DNA from: CAVYXZ01 sp965223835
GTDB taxonomy: Bacteria; Chloroflexota; Anaerolineae; Aggregatilineales; Phototrophicaceae
Length of the DNA stretch: 64,000 nt
Assembly (NCBI GenBank): GCA_965223835.1
Contig: CBDCXQ010000001.1
Span: forward strand, 1-64,000
Reading direction: 5' to 3'
A program made the position numbers and the translations under genes. Below are positions 1 to 8,319 of the stretch, piece after piece (position 1 is the stretch's first letter; every line of letters begins with the position of its first letter). The notes below the pieces were generated by a model. The model did no database searches. It saw only the letters and a program-made list of their open reading frames with translations, and was not told the origin of the DNA.

Positions 1-678
1 CAGCTTCGATGACAGCGTGTTGGTCTCAAAGATGCGGGCCATCTGCATGTAGTTGTTCTCGGTGTTGACCAGCACATCAATGTCGCGCATCAGCGTCATG
101 TCGCCGGCGGCGATATGCAATTTGCAATCGACATAACGCGTGCGCAACGTATGCGTGGCATATGTTTTAGTCGTGGGTTTGTGTGCTTGCTTGAACAGAG
201 CGGCGGTTTCACCCTCGCGTAATGCCGCCAGCCATTCCTCTTGACGTTCACGGGTTTTAGTGGCATTCGCTTCAATGCCTTCAAACAGTTTGCGCTCTTC
301 CGTCGCTGACCCGGTCTGGAACGTTAGATATTGACGGCGGGGTAGATCAAATTTCTCTAACACGGGTTTGATCTCAGTGCTGCTACCGGCGATGTGAACT
401 GGCAGTATAAAGACCTGTGCGCCGCGGGCGACATCCACTTCACGCCGTACCCAGTCCGACGCAGCGGTTTCGGGAGCCAGCAGCAACAACACAATATCAC
501 TCTGGGCAATCGCCTCATAAATCTGCGTATTCCAGTCTTCGCCGGGTACGAGTTTGGAGGTATCCATCCAGACGTAATACTCCTCATCCTCCGTAAGGCG
601 GCGAATGACATTGGCAGTCAGAGTCAGGCTGTTATCAGTGCCAGTCTTATAGCTGATGAACAGGCGTGGTTTTGGCAC
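1..678 (-). CDS. TIR-domain protein with possible macro-like C-terminal domain, 3' end off the window
   Basis: A reading frame of 226 codons without a stop runs off the left edge. The start is a GTG at 676-678 behind an AGAGGGG ribosome-binding site. Residues 5-120 read as a TIR domain: RLFISYK at the first strand, VWMDTSKLVPGEDW at the BB loop, DIVLLLLAPE, and SDWVRREVDVA with Glu80 in the place of the NAD-hydrolase glutamate. After a charged helical linker (about 125-170) the frame enters a segment with IAAGDMT and DVLVNTEN (188-208), resembling the start of a macro domain (GDIT, DAIVNAAN). TIR domains of this type consume NAD or make ADP-ribose-derived signals, and macro folds bind ADP-ribose. 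Pairing the two would suggest NAD-linked signalling or defence, but the second domain is cut and this is inference. TIR call is firm; the macro-like call is weak. Confidence 0.75.
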   Translation of the reverse strand, partial: MPKPRLFISYKTGTDNSLTLTANVIRRLTEDEEYYVWMDTSKLVPGEDWNTQIYEAIAQSDIVLLLLAPETAASDWVRREVDVARGAQVFILPVHIAGSSTEIKPVLEKFDLPRRQYLTFQTGSATEERKLFEGIEANATKTRERQEEWLAALREGETAALFKQAHKPTTKTYATHTLRTRYVDCKLHIAAGDMTLMRDIDVLVNTENNYMQMARIFETNTLSSKL

Positions 679-787
679 AATGACCCCTCTACAATATGAC
701 AAGCATCATCCGTAGATGATACGGCGTAAATTGAAATAATGCAGCAGGAGCTAATGCCATGATGTTACATGGTCACATATTACAGAA

Positions 788-2947
788 TCAGCGCTGGCGC
801 AAAGGGCGCATTCCATTGAGCGTGACGATGAGCGACATGCCGACATCCGCAAACACGGCGGCCCATAGCGAGACCCCACCAAATACGGCCAGCAGGAGGA
901 AACCCGCTTTCAACCCCAGGCTAAGCAGGACATTCTGTCGGATGAGGCGGCGGGCAAATCGAGCCAATTTAATGGCATACGGCAATTGGCTCAGGTCATC
1001 GGCCAGCAGCGCAATATCGGCGGTTTCAAGGGCCTGGGCACTACCTGCACCGCCCATCGCGATGCCCACCGTTGCGGTTGCTAGCGCCGGGGTGTCATTG
1101 ATGCCGTCGCCGACCATCGCCACCGGTCCATAGTGCTGCAACAGGTCTTCCACTGCTGTAACTTTATCTTCCGGCAGCAGGTTGGCCCGCACATCCTGCA
1201 CGCCCACTTGCTGACCGATGGTCTGTGCTGCTTGATTGTTATCACCCGTCAGCATGACAGTGGTGAGGTCGAGTGCATTCAGATCGTGAATGACAGTGGC
1301 ACTATCGGAGCGGGGTTCGTCAGCCACCGCGATATAACCGCGCACCCGGTCACCATCGCAGAGCAGCATGGCGGTTTGCCCCTGGGCTTCGGCAGCATCA
1401 ATCCAGTCACACACCATTTGGGAGTGGGGATGTTCGGCATCAAACAGGCGGTGACTGCCCACCGTTACCAGTCGGTCATCAATTCTGCCCTGCACCCCTT
1501 GGCCTGCCAGCGCCGTAACATCCGTTGCCGCATAGGTATCGAGTACCTGATGCTCAGCCGCCGCGGTGACCACAGCCTGGGCGAGTGGATGGGTGCTGCG
1601 TTTTTCAACGGCTGCCGCCAGTGCCAGAACATCATCACAGGTGGTACACGGTTCACCGGTGGCACAATCAACCGAGCGCAAGGTGGTCACAGTGGGCTTT
1701 CCCGTTGTGAGCGTGCCAGTTTTATCAAAAGCCAGTGCCCGCACCCGGCCCAATGACTCCAGATGTGCACCACCCTTAATCAGGACACCACGGCGGGCGG
1801 CGGCGGTAATGGACGAAATAATGGTGACCGGCGTGCTAATCACCAGCGCACAGGGACAGGCAATGACCAGCATGGACAGGGCGCGATAAAACCAGCCATG
1901 ACCGGCGGCAGTATCGAAAAACGGCGCATTGAATATGAGAGGTGGTACCGTTGCTACCAGCAGAGCCAGCACGACCACTGCCGGTGTGTAGTAATGGGCA
2001 AAGCGGTCGATCAGGCGCTGGCTGGGGGCACGTTGCGCCTGTGCTGCTTCTACCAGCGTGATAATGCGACTGAGTGTGTTGTCTTCGACGAGATGGGTGA
2101 CTTCAATTTCGAGCGTGCCCTCTCCATTAATGCTCCCCGCATAAACTGTCTCGCCAGTCGTTTTGTGAACTGGCAGACTCTCGCCGGTGATTGGGGCTTG
2201 ATTGACGCCACTGTTGCCTGACCGCACAACGCCATCCATCGGAATTCGTTCGCCCGGTTTGACCAGCACCACATCGCCAACGACCAGATCAGCGACGGGT
2301 ACCGGTTGGGTCGAACCCACTCGGAGTGCCATGTTGGGCGTGAGATCGAGCAAACTGCGCAGGCTATCTCGCGCCCGATCCGCCGTATAGCCTTCGAGCG
2401 CTTCGCCAATCGTGAACAGGAAAATGACCGTCGCGCTTTCCAGATATTCGCCGATGATGACCGCACCCAGCGCCGCAATCGTCATCAACAGATTGATATT
2501 AAATTCCCGGTTGATCAGCAATGTATTCAGTCCACTGCGGGCAATGGGTAGCAACACGATGACCATGAAGATCGTGTATAACACGCCAGTGACCGGCTCG
2601 GCCACCGCAAATAGCAGGCTGGCGACCAGCGTGAACAGTATGCCCACTCCACCTACCAGAGCCAGACGGGTTTCCGGGCGCTTGACCAGATAATCCCAGA
2701 AGCCCAGCACGCCACCGCGCTTGCTGTCTGGTTCGGCAGCATTGTCGGGGGCATCCAGTGTTTTACCCAGCGCTTCAACTCGCTCCTTAAGCGTTTCATA
2801 ATCGACATCGCCGTCCAGGATCATCTGGCTGTTGCTAAAATTGACCTGTACGGTTTTGACGCCGGCCAGTTTGCTGACTCCGGTTTCCACCTCGCGGGCG
2901 CAATTCGCGCAATCCATGTTGCCAATTGTGAAGGTCTGCTGCGTCAT
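788..2947 (-). CDS. zntA: P1B-type heavy-metal ATPase, Zn/Cd/Pb exporter (ZntA/CadA type)
   Basis: The 719-residue protein is the usual length for a metal-exporting P1B ATPase. It has one N-terminal HMA metal-binding domain with GNMDCANC (residues 9-16), six to eight membrane helices, the actuator motif ITGES, the membrane CPC motif followed by ALVISTP, the phosphorylation site DKTGTLT, an HP motif (STHPLAQ) and the hinge GDGINDTPA. The last membrane helix carries FADVGMS; an Asp-x-Gly here with CPC is typical of the P1B-2 subgroup that exports Zn2+, Cd2+ and Pb2+ rather than Cu+. The start is the ATG at 2947, with AGGA six bases upstream; an in-frame TTG two codons earlier lies too close to that site. 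Two inverted repeats sit directly upstream. The gene is monocistronic as far as the sequence shows. Family call firm; metal specificity inferred. Confidence 0.95.
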   Translation of the reverse strand: MTQQTFTIGNMDCANCAREVETGVSKLAGVKTVQVNFSNSQMILDGDVDYETLKERVEALGKTLDAPDNAAEPDSKRGGVLGFWDYLVKRPETRLALVGGVGILFTLVASLLFAVAEPVTGVLYTIFMVIVLLPIARSGLNTLLINREFNINLLMTIAALGAVIIGEYLESATVIFLFTIGEALEGYTADRARDSLRSLLDLTPNMALRVGSTQPVPVADLVVGDVVLVKPGERIPMDGVVRSGNSGVNQAPITGESLPVHKTTGETVYAGSINGEGTLEIEVTHLVEDNTLSRIITLVEAAQAQRAPSQRLIDRFAHYYTPAVVVLALLVATVPPLIFNAPFFDTAAGHGWFYRALSMLVIACPCALVISTPVTIISSITAAARRGVLIKGGAHLESLGRVRALAFDKTGTLTTGKPTVTTLRSVDCATGEPCTTCDDVLALAAAVEKRSTHPLAQAVVTAAAEHQVLDTYAATDVTALAGQGVQGRIDDRLVTVGSHRLFDAEHPHSQMVCDWIDAAEAQGQTAMLLCDGDRVRGYIAVADEPRSDSATVIHDLNALDLTTVMLTGDNNQAAQTIGQQVGVQDVRANLLPEDKVTAVEDLLQHYGPVAMVGDGINDTPALATATVGIAMGGAGSAQALETADIALLADDLSQLPYAIKLARFARRLIRQNVLLSLGLKAGFLLLAVFGGVSLWAAVFADVGMSLIVTLNGMRPLRQR

Positions 2948-2975
2948 GAGCAATCCTGTTGATACATCGTCTCAA

Positions 2976-3023
2976 ATATATGAGCGACCAGACATATATC
3001 CTGAATCATACCTCTAATTCAGG
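2976..3023. promoter_or_regulatory. Two adjacent 7-10-7 inverted repeats, candidate metal-sensor operators
   Basis: ATATATG (2976-2982) pairs with CATATAT (2993-2999) and, immediately next to it, CCTGAAT (3000-3006) pairs with ATTCAGG (3017-3023). Both have perfect 7-base arms and a 10-base spacer. They lie 29-76 bases upstream of the metal ATPase start, where an ArsR/SmtB or MerR-type repressor would bind. No such regulator gene is in the window. Confidence 0.45.
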
Positions 3024-3105
3024 TCGTTCGTCAATGACCAGCGCATTAAATTTGCGTTATATCAAAAGAAAATGATCCGGCTAGTCAACAAGGCGAACAG
3101 TCGGG

Positions 3106-4029
3106 CTAATAGGCGGGCAAATCCAGCAAAAGCTGGCGAAAGGCCCGGTGTTTTTCGCGCTGTTCCGGGCTGGCCGCCCGCAGATAGTAAATCATCCCCG
3201 GCCCGATGCGTAGCAGACAGCCAAAGCCGAGAATAAATTTCAGCGCAGTGGCTGATAATCGACCATAATTTTTGCGAAAATATTTGACTTTACTGCGGTA
3301 CAGTTGCAGGAACATCTCAACGCGAATCTGGTCGCTGGTGCCGCCCCACAGATGGACGGTTTGCACTGCTGGATTATAGAGAATCTGCCAGCCCTGTTGC
3401 TGAAAACGGTAGCACCAGTCAATTTCTTCGGAGTACATGAAATAGCTGGCATCCATCATGCCAACCTGCTCAACCGCTTCACGGCGGACCAGCATAAAAG
3501 CGCCCATCAAGGCGTCAACAGATCGGACATCATTGAAGTCCCAGTACGTCATCGCCTGTTTGCCGAACTCACGATTTTTCGGGAAGAAGCGGTTCAATTG
3601 CAGGGCGTTATACAGTTCAGTTTTCAGCGTGGGATAGGCATAAGCCGATGGTTGGAGGCGGCGATCTTCATACAACAATTTGCAGGCGGACATCCCGGCT
3701 TCAGGGTGATCGTCCATGAACTGAATCATGGTGTCAATCGTATCGGCTTCAACAAACGCATCGCTGTTCAGTAACAAGAAATAACGACCCTGAGCCTGGG
3801 CCATTCCCTGATTATTGGCTCCTGCAAAACCGACATTTTCATCGTTCTCAATCAGTTGCACATCGAGGAAATCGGCTTTAATCATGCCCTGACTACCATC
3901 GGTTGAGCGGTTATCAACGACGATGATTTCATAAGTAGCAGCTTTCACGGTTGTTTGGACATGTTCCAGGCATTTGCGCAGCAGAGCCTGTGTGTTCCAG
4001 TTGACAATGATGATGGATAAATCCAGCAT
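3106..4029 (-). CDS. Family 2 glycosyltransferase (rhamnosyltransferase-like)
   Basis: This 307-residue GT-A fold enzyme probably transfers a sugar from a nucleotide donor to a polysaccharide or lipid at the cytoplasmic face. The N-terminus has SIIIVNWNT, then IIVVDNRSTDGS, NVGFAGANNQG and LLLNSDAFVE, where NSD stands for the DXD metal site. Later come DALMGAFMLVRREA and the acceptor/catalytic region SEEIDWCYRFQQQGW, all typical of the WcaE/rhamnosyltransferase group. The ATG at 4029 was chosen because it starts just before the first strand and has GGAG upstream; a longer frame to 4146 adds an unconvincing leader. No other polysaccharide genes are adjacent, so the product cannot be named. Confidence 0.88.
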   Translation of the reverse strand: MLDLSIIIVNWNTQALLRKCLEHVQTTVKAATYEIIVVDNRSTDGSQGMIKADFLDVQLIENDENVGFAGANNQGMAQAQGRYFLLLNSDAFVEADTIDTMIQFMDDHPEAGMSACKLLYEDRRLQPSAYAYPTLKTELYNALQLNRFFPKNREFGKQAMTYWDFNDVRSVDALMGAFMLVRREAVEQVGMMDASYFMYSEEIDWCYRFQQQGWQILYNPAVQTVHLWGGTSDQIRVEMFLQLYRSKVKYFRKNYGRLSATALKFILGFGCLLRIGPGMIYYLRAASPEQREKHRAFRQLLLDLPAY

Positions 4030-4289
4030 GTGGGTGACATCTCCAGGCACTAATCCCGACGTTTTGTTTATAGACGGGCGGCCTTGCCACCGGCTAAAAC
4101 ATGGCTTTGTCGTGTTTTTCGCCAGCTTATTGCATTCCCAGCCCAAATTATGATAATCTAACTATAATTTAACCTGAAATAAACGTTCTAAATGATGGAT
4201 AGATACTTTAGGGTGGCATACAAACCTTAGTCCCAGTGCGCGGCTGGCGACCCTGGCCTAGAATGATGGTAAGTGTAGAAGGATTTTTT

Positions 4290-4766
4290 ATGATGCTGGA
4301 TACTACCGAATTGATGACCAAAGGTTTTCGACCTTATCGTAAAACCACCCTGACGTTTGCCCGCCAGATGAATACCAGTTTTGGTGTAAAACTTGAAAAT
4401 GGCGACAAAATTTATGGCAAACCCGGCGATTATGCCTGTGTCAGCCCGGATGATGAGGGCCGATGGATCGTCGACCAGCAGGTATTCGAAGCGACTTACA
4501 CGCTAAAGCCAGTGACCCCTACTACGTTCCGGAGCGGCACGGTTCATCAACGTTTACACCGCCAGGGGTTCAGTCCCTACCGCAAGCATCAAATCACCTG
4601 GGCGAAAAAAATCTCTAAAGCGCGGATCGTGCGGACGATCGAAGGCCCGGTCCATGCCCAGCCGGGAGATTATTTATGTGTCGGGCCAACGGGCGATCAA
4701 TGGCCGCAACCGGCGGCCCGCTTTGAGGCACACTATGAGCCAGTTCTGGCGAACTCGGCGGGTTAA
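4290..4766 (+). CDS. Uncharacterised protein made of two PGDY repeats
   Basis: The 158-residue product is a tandem duplication. Both halves follow the pattern GF.PYRK..(L/I)T(F/W)A, a variable strand, then PGDY.CV.P and (F/V)FEA.Y. The first half has KPGDYACVSPDDEG, the second QPGDYLCVGPTGDQWP. Single-copy proteins with a PGDY-type motif are widespread and uncharacterised; the fold is probably a small beta barrel. The start at 4290 (ATG-ATG) is placed by AGAAGGA seven bases upstream. The gene ends tail to tail with its neighbour and the two stop codons share TTAA at 4763-4766. No membrane segment or signal peptide is seen, so a cytoplasmic place is likely. Confidence 0.7.
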   Translation: MMLDTTELMTKGFRPYRKTTLTFARQMNTSFGVKLENGDKIYGKPGDYACVSPDDEGRWIVDQQVFEATYTLKPVTPTTFRSGTVHQRLHRQGFSPYRKHQITWAKKISKARIVRTIEGPVHAQPGDYLCVGPTGDQWPQPAARFEAHYEPVLANSAG

Positions 4767-5545
4767 CGATGATTGCGGATGGTCGAGGTCGCAATCTCCA
4801 TAAAGCCGCCCAAATTATCAACGGCGTGAATGGAAAAGCGTCCAACCGTGCGCACCTTACCCTTCACTTTTGCTTTAACAATAAGCTGTTGATTTTTTAC
4901 CCCGACGTTTAAGACTTTCCAGGGCAGTTCTTCCCGGCCAATTTGCAGACCGCCCGGCCAGATCGTCAGGCGTCGGTGAAGCTTGACTGGCTTCTCTTCG
5001 CGCAACCGCCGTCCGATGTGCATCCCGGTCGCCTCGGCAACCACTGGACGAATAGCCCGGGCGATTTTTTGCAGATCACCGTGCGCGGGTTTGAGCCGGA
5101 AAACCTGCTTATCGTTCATCGTTAGTTTATGGGAACCCCATTGCAACAACGGGCGTCCGAACAAATAACGAGTGCGTCCGCCTTCACGGAAGGTTTGCAC
5201 TTTGCCCCAGCTATACCGATGTTCTTGACCTTTGCGCGTCCAGGAAAAACCCTTATTGAAAAATTTGATGGTCTCATTGGGATGGCTGCGCCAGCGGAAA
5301 TAATTGACGATCACCCGGATACTCATCACCAGAATGAGAACCCCGGCAACCAACCGACCGATATCCAATGTCGGGCCATCAACTAACTCACGGGCGCGTC
5401 CTTGGTCCAGCGCGACCCAGGCCAGTGCCGCCGCCACCAATATATATAAGGAAAAGCGCAGGCGACGTCCATAGCGACCCTGCTCAACATCAATTTTCAG
5501 CAGTAATTTGGGCTGTTGCAGCGCCCGTCCAACCGAAGTTGCCAT
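4763..5545 (-). CDS. Two-helix membrane protein with PH-like domains, function unknown
   Basis: The 260-residue protein has two membrane helices (about residues 30-48 and 63-84) followed by a soluble part with the look of bacterial PH-like domains: FFNKGFSWTRKG, YSWGKVQTFREGG and later RLTIWPGGLQIG and LPWKVLNVGVK. The second half repeats the strand pattern of the first, suggesting two PH-like units. It is very basic (many Lys and Arg), fitting a cytoplasmic face. The ATG at 5545 is the only plausible start. It is convergent with the PGDY-repeat gene. I do not recognise a named family with certainty. Confidence 0.65.
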   Translation of the reverse strand: MATSVGRALQQPKLLLKIDVEQGRYGRRLRFSLYILVAAALAWVALDQGRARELVDGPTLDIGRLVAGVLILVMSIRVIVNYFRWRSHPNETIKFFNKGFSWTRKGQEHRYSWGKVQTFREGGRTRYLFGRPLLQWGSHKLTMNDKQVFRLKPAHGDLQKIARAIRPVVAEATGMHIGRRLREEKPVKLHRRLTIWPGGLQIGREELPWKVLNVGVKNQQLIVKAKVKGKVRTVGRFSIHAVDNLGGFMEIATSTIRNHR

Positions 5546-5636
5546 AATTTACCTGTGCCTTGTATGACGAACACGAGGAATAATTAAGCAATCATAACAA
5601 ATTGTGCGGCATAAACAAAAAATATCTGCCCGGCTT

Positions 5637-6455
5637 CTAAACACCAGCCTGCAACGATTCGAGATGCATCAGCGGTGCGATCTTTTCCTGGGCAGTGCCC
5701 GGCTCCAAAATCACGCCGCCCCGGTCAGCATCCATAAAATTGTAAAAGGCTCTAACGCCCTCAGCGAATTGATCCTTGATCTGTTGCTCGATCGCCGCTG
5801 GTTGTGCCGCGTGGGTCAGGACGATGAAGTGATTTTCAACTACACCCACGAAATCCCGCGCGGTGCCTTCGGTGCTCACGATTTCTTGAATACAGCGCCC
5901 CGCAAAACCGAAGGCTTCATCGGCAGCAATGAACCCATAAACATCGCGGTAAGCGGCGTAGCCATTGATGCCGAGCCGCAGTTCAGCACATTGGACGTTG
6001 TGGGCTGCCCGCTGGGCCAGTTCGTCCTCCACCATTGACCCGGTGGGCAAGCCGGTTCGCCCCTCGTGCAAGCTGGTCCGCGTAGCCCGGCGGATGGATC
6101 CACCGACGCGCAAGCGTAATTCATCCACATCAAATGGCTTGGTAATGTAGTCGTCAGCGCCCAGTTCCAACCCTTTCACCAGATCGGCCCGGTCATCACG
6201 CTGGGTCAGAAAAATGATCGGTATATATTTGGTGAGTGACTGCTTTCGCAGGTTTAAGCAGACTTCATAGCCATCCATGTGGGGCAGCATGACATCGAGT
6301 AAGATGATATTGGGAAAATGGGTGCGGGCCATTTCGATGCCGACGGGACCGTCTTCGGCATGGAATATCTCGTAGTCGTGGGACTTGAAGTACATCAGCA
6401 GCATTTCGGCTACATCAAAATCATCTTCGATCACCAGAATGCGTTTGTCTGACAT
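5637..6455 (-). CDS. Response regulator with receiver domain and degenerate GGDEF-like domain
   Basis: Residues 1-120 form a receiver: acidic pair DD (11-12), phospho-acceptor Asp54 in LLDVMLP, Thr84 in IIFLTQRDD and Lys106 in ITKPFD. The C-terminal half starts with GLPTGSMVEDEL, like the TGLPNR start of diguanylate cyclases, and continues with INGYAAYRDVYGFIAADEA where an active enzyme has the D.D.FK..ND..GH pattern. At the catalytic site the sequence is VGVVENHFIVL, so GGDEF is lost. The domain therefore probably binds a ligand or partner instead of making c-di-GMP. It lies three bases downstream of gatC on the same strand, with AGGA before the ATG. No histidine kinase is adjacent. Confidence 0.85.
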   Translation of the reverse strand: MSDKRILVIEDDFDVAEMLLMYFKSHDYEIFHAEDGPVGIEMARTHFPNIILLDVMLPHMDGYEVCLNLRKQSLTKYIPIIFLTQRDDRADLVKGLELGADDYITKPFDVDELRLRVGGSIRRATRTSLHEGRTGLPTGSMVEDELAQRAAHNVQCAELRLGINGYAAYRDVYGFIAADEAFGFAGRCIQEIVSTEGTARDFVGVVENHFIVLTHAAQPAAIEQQIKDQFAEGVRAFYNFMDADRGGVILEPGTAQEKIAPLMHLESLQAGV

Positions 6456-6458
6456 GAA

Positions 6459-6752
6459 TCATTCCTCACCCAGAACCGCACTGACCTGAAACTGCTGATC
6501 CTGGGCAACCGGAGCATTCGCCACGACCGTATCAGGATCAAGCGGATCGGTGGGTACATCAGGCCGCAGTACATTTTTGAGTGGCAAAACTGACGCGGTA
6601 GGTTCTATATGGCTGGTATCAAGTTCCTGTAGCCGCTGGAAATAGTTGAAGACCTCGGAAAGCTGGCTGGCATAACGGGTGATTTCGGCTTCAGATAATT
6701 CCAGTTTTGCCAGTTCAGCAATATCGCGCACTTCCTGAGTTGTCAGTTCCAC
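6459..6752 (-). CDS. gatC: Asp-tRNA(Asn)/Glu-tRNA(Gln) amidotransferase subunit C
   Basis: The 97-residue product matches GatC in length and pattern: TTQEVRDIAELAKLELSE at the start, an amphipathic helix, LDTSHIEPTASVLPL and the end LRPDVPTDPLD. GatC stabilises the GatAB complex that amidates mischarged Glu-tRNA(Gln) or Asp-tRNA(Asn). The start is GTG at 6752 with GAGGGA six bases upstream. gatA and gatB are not in the window, so the complex is encoded at several loci. It shares a transcript with the downstream response regulator. Confidence 0.93.
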   Translation of the reverse strand: MELTTQEVRDIAELAKLELSEAEITRYASQLSEVFNYFQRLQELDTSHIEPTASVLPLKNVLRPDVPTDPLDPDTVVANAPVAQDQQFQVSAVLGEE

Positions 6753-6875
6753 AGCATTCCCTCAGCTATTTGGTTCCACAAGAAACAAACATGGATCAAT
6801 TATAGCATCAGACTTCCAACAAAAAACAAACCATACGACTTCGTTACACATTTTAGGCGCCAAATCGGCCAATTA

Positions 6876-6919
6876 TTGACAAAAATCGTGCGTTTAGAAT
6901 GTTAAGTTTCTACTATAAT
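6876..6919 (+). promoter_or_regulatory. Promoter elements before the TrpC-like gene
   Basis: A consensus TTGACA lies at 6876-6881 and a perfect TATAAT at 6914-6919, about 50 bases before the ATG at 6972. The two boxes are too far apart to be partners: TATAAT would use a weak -35 near 6893, and TTGACA a weak -10 near 6899. Confidence 0.4.
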
Positions 6920-6971
6920 GAGGATGCATCAGGTCCAGCCTGGCCCAACACCCAATGCACATGGAGCCACC

Positions 6972-7793
6972 ATGACAACCAAGAAGCTCACCCCTCAGCT
7001 CAACACGATCATCGCTGCCAAGCGTTATTATCTGGCCCAGCGGAAAACCAAAACCCCGTTGGAAGCGGTGCGGGCGCTGGCGAGTATGCAGAAACGGCCA
7101 AGCCCCATCCTCTCAACGGTGGCAGCCGATGATGAACCAGTCGTGATTATTGGGCAGGTGAAGCACAACCTCGCGGTGAATGGCAATGTCGTCTACGATC
7201 CGGTAGGCACAGCGCTGCGTTATATTCATAAAGGGGTGGATGCAGTGGCATTGTTCACGGACCAGATTATCTATGAGGATGGTCTGGATGACTTGATGTT
7301 TGTCGCCAGCGCGATCGAAAAGCCCGTGATCTGCCAGGATTATGTATTGGACGAGTATGAGATTATCGAAGCGCGGGCGGCAGGTTCATCGGCGTTGCTA
7401 TTATCGGCGGCGATTCTGGATAACGATACCTTGCGCCGGATGATTTCTGACACGCAGCGCAATCTGATGACTGCAATCGTGCAGGTGCACAATTTTGATG
7501 AACTGCGCCATGCGATTACCTTGAGTCCGCATGTAATCAGCATCAGCACTGACAACCCCTTTACCCCCGAAATTGAGCTTGATCTGGAAATGACGCGGCG
7601 GATGCGTGATATGATTCCCAGCCACATTCGGGTGATGATTAGCGAGAATCTCAAAACGATGCGCGATGTCAATACGTTAACCCAATTGGATGTCGATGCG
7701 ATTATGGTCAGTGAGACGCTCATCAATGCAGCGGGTTCGGCTGAAAACCTGGCCCGTCACTTCAGTCGCTCCGGGTTACGATCACATGAATAA
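6972..7793 (+). CDS. TrpC-like (indole-3-glycerol phosphate synthase fold) protein with lost catalytic residues
   Basis: The 273-residue protein follows the TrpC barrel from end to end: DPVGTALRYIHKGVDAVALFTD, KPVICQDYVLDEYEI, ARAAGSSALLLSAAIL, VHNFDEL, VMISENLKTMRDVN and DAIMVSETLINA. Comparison with the known active site shows most key residues changed: the AEIK motif is GQVK (Glu to Gln62, Lys64 kept), SPS is replaced by LAV, the KDF lysine is Gln122, the VEVH glutamate is Gln171 and the NNRDL asparagines are Ser-Thr; only the SES glutamate (Glu225) remains. It is thus unlikely to make indole-3-glycerol phosphate. No other trp genes are near. ATG 6972 has GGAG upstream. It overlaps the HEAT gene by 8 bases. 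Fold call firm, function unknown. Confidence 0.85.
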   Translation: MTTKKLTPQLNTIIAAKRYYLAQRKTKTPLEAVRALASMQKRPSPILSTVAADDEPVVIIGQVKHNLAVNGNVVYDPVGTALRYIHKGVDAVALFTDQIIYEDGLDDLMFVASAIEKPVICQDYVLDEYEIIEARAAGSSALLLSAAILDNDTLRRMISDTQRNLMTAIVQVHNFDELRHAITLSPHVISISTDNPFTPEIELDLEMTRRMRDMIPSHIRVMISENLKTMRDVNTLTQLDVDAIMVSETLINAAGSAENLARHFSRSGLRSHE

Positions 7794-8319
7794 TTCGCCA
7801 GCGATCGAACCGGATATTGAAGGCGCTATCCAATTGTTGCGTACATCCGACGATGCGCAGATTCGCCAGTTCGTCGCCTATTTGTTGGGGCAGACCGGCG
7901 ATACTCGGGCGATTGAACCGCTGATCGATGCGCTGCAAGACGATCATGTGGGTGTGCGGGGGGCCGCCGCCAATGCACTGGGTACCATCGGCGATCAGGC
8001 AGTGATTCCCTATTTGCGTCCGCTGCTTCAAGATAATAATCCCCAGCTTGTGGTCTGGGCCGCGTTCGCCCTCACACGTCTGGAAGTAGACCACTTCGAT
8101 GTTCTGGTCAAGGCGTTGTCGGCTGCTGAAGTTGATGTCCGGCGGAGCGCGATTCTGGCGCTGCGGCTGCTGGGCGATGACCGCGCAATAGGACCCTTGC
8201 TCAGCTTGCAGGGCGATGACAGCCGCCGTTTTGAGGCCGATTCGACAGTTGATGAAGCAGTCAATCAGGCATTGATTAGCCTGGGCTATAACATAGGCAA
8301 ATTGCCCCCACGAAGTTGA
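7786..8319 (+). CDS. HEAT-repeat (PBS lyase-like) protein
   Basis: The 177-residue product is built from about five helical repeats with the pattern DAQIRQFVAYLLGQTGD, AIEPLIDALQDD, GVRGAAANALGTIGD and similar. Such repeats form a scaffold for protein binding; the phycobilisome lyase name is historical. The ATG at 7786 lies inside the end of the TrpC-like gene (8-base overlap), which suggests translational coupling and a joint task. No membrane segment is seen. About 100 bases without a gene follow. Confidence 0.8.
   Translation: MNNSPAIEPDIEGAIQLLRTSDDAQIRQFVAYLLGQTGDTRAIEPLIDALQDDHVGVRGAAANALGTIGDQAVIPYLRPLLQDNNPQLVVWAAFALTRLEVDHFDVLVKALSAAEVDVRRSAILALRLLGDDRAIGPLLSLQGDDSRRFEADSTVDEAVNQALISLGYNIGKLPPRS

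Noticed and set aside
788..1756. Plus-strand frames (124 and 207 codons) opposite the metal ATPase
   Set aside because: They overlap a clearly conserved gene and show no recognisable motif.
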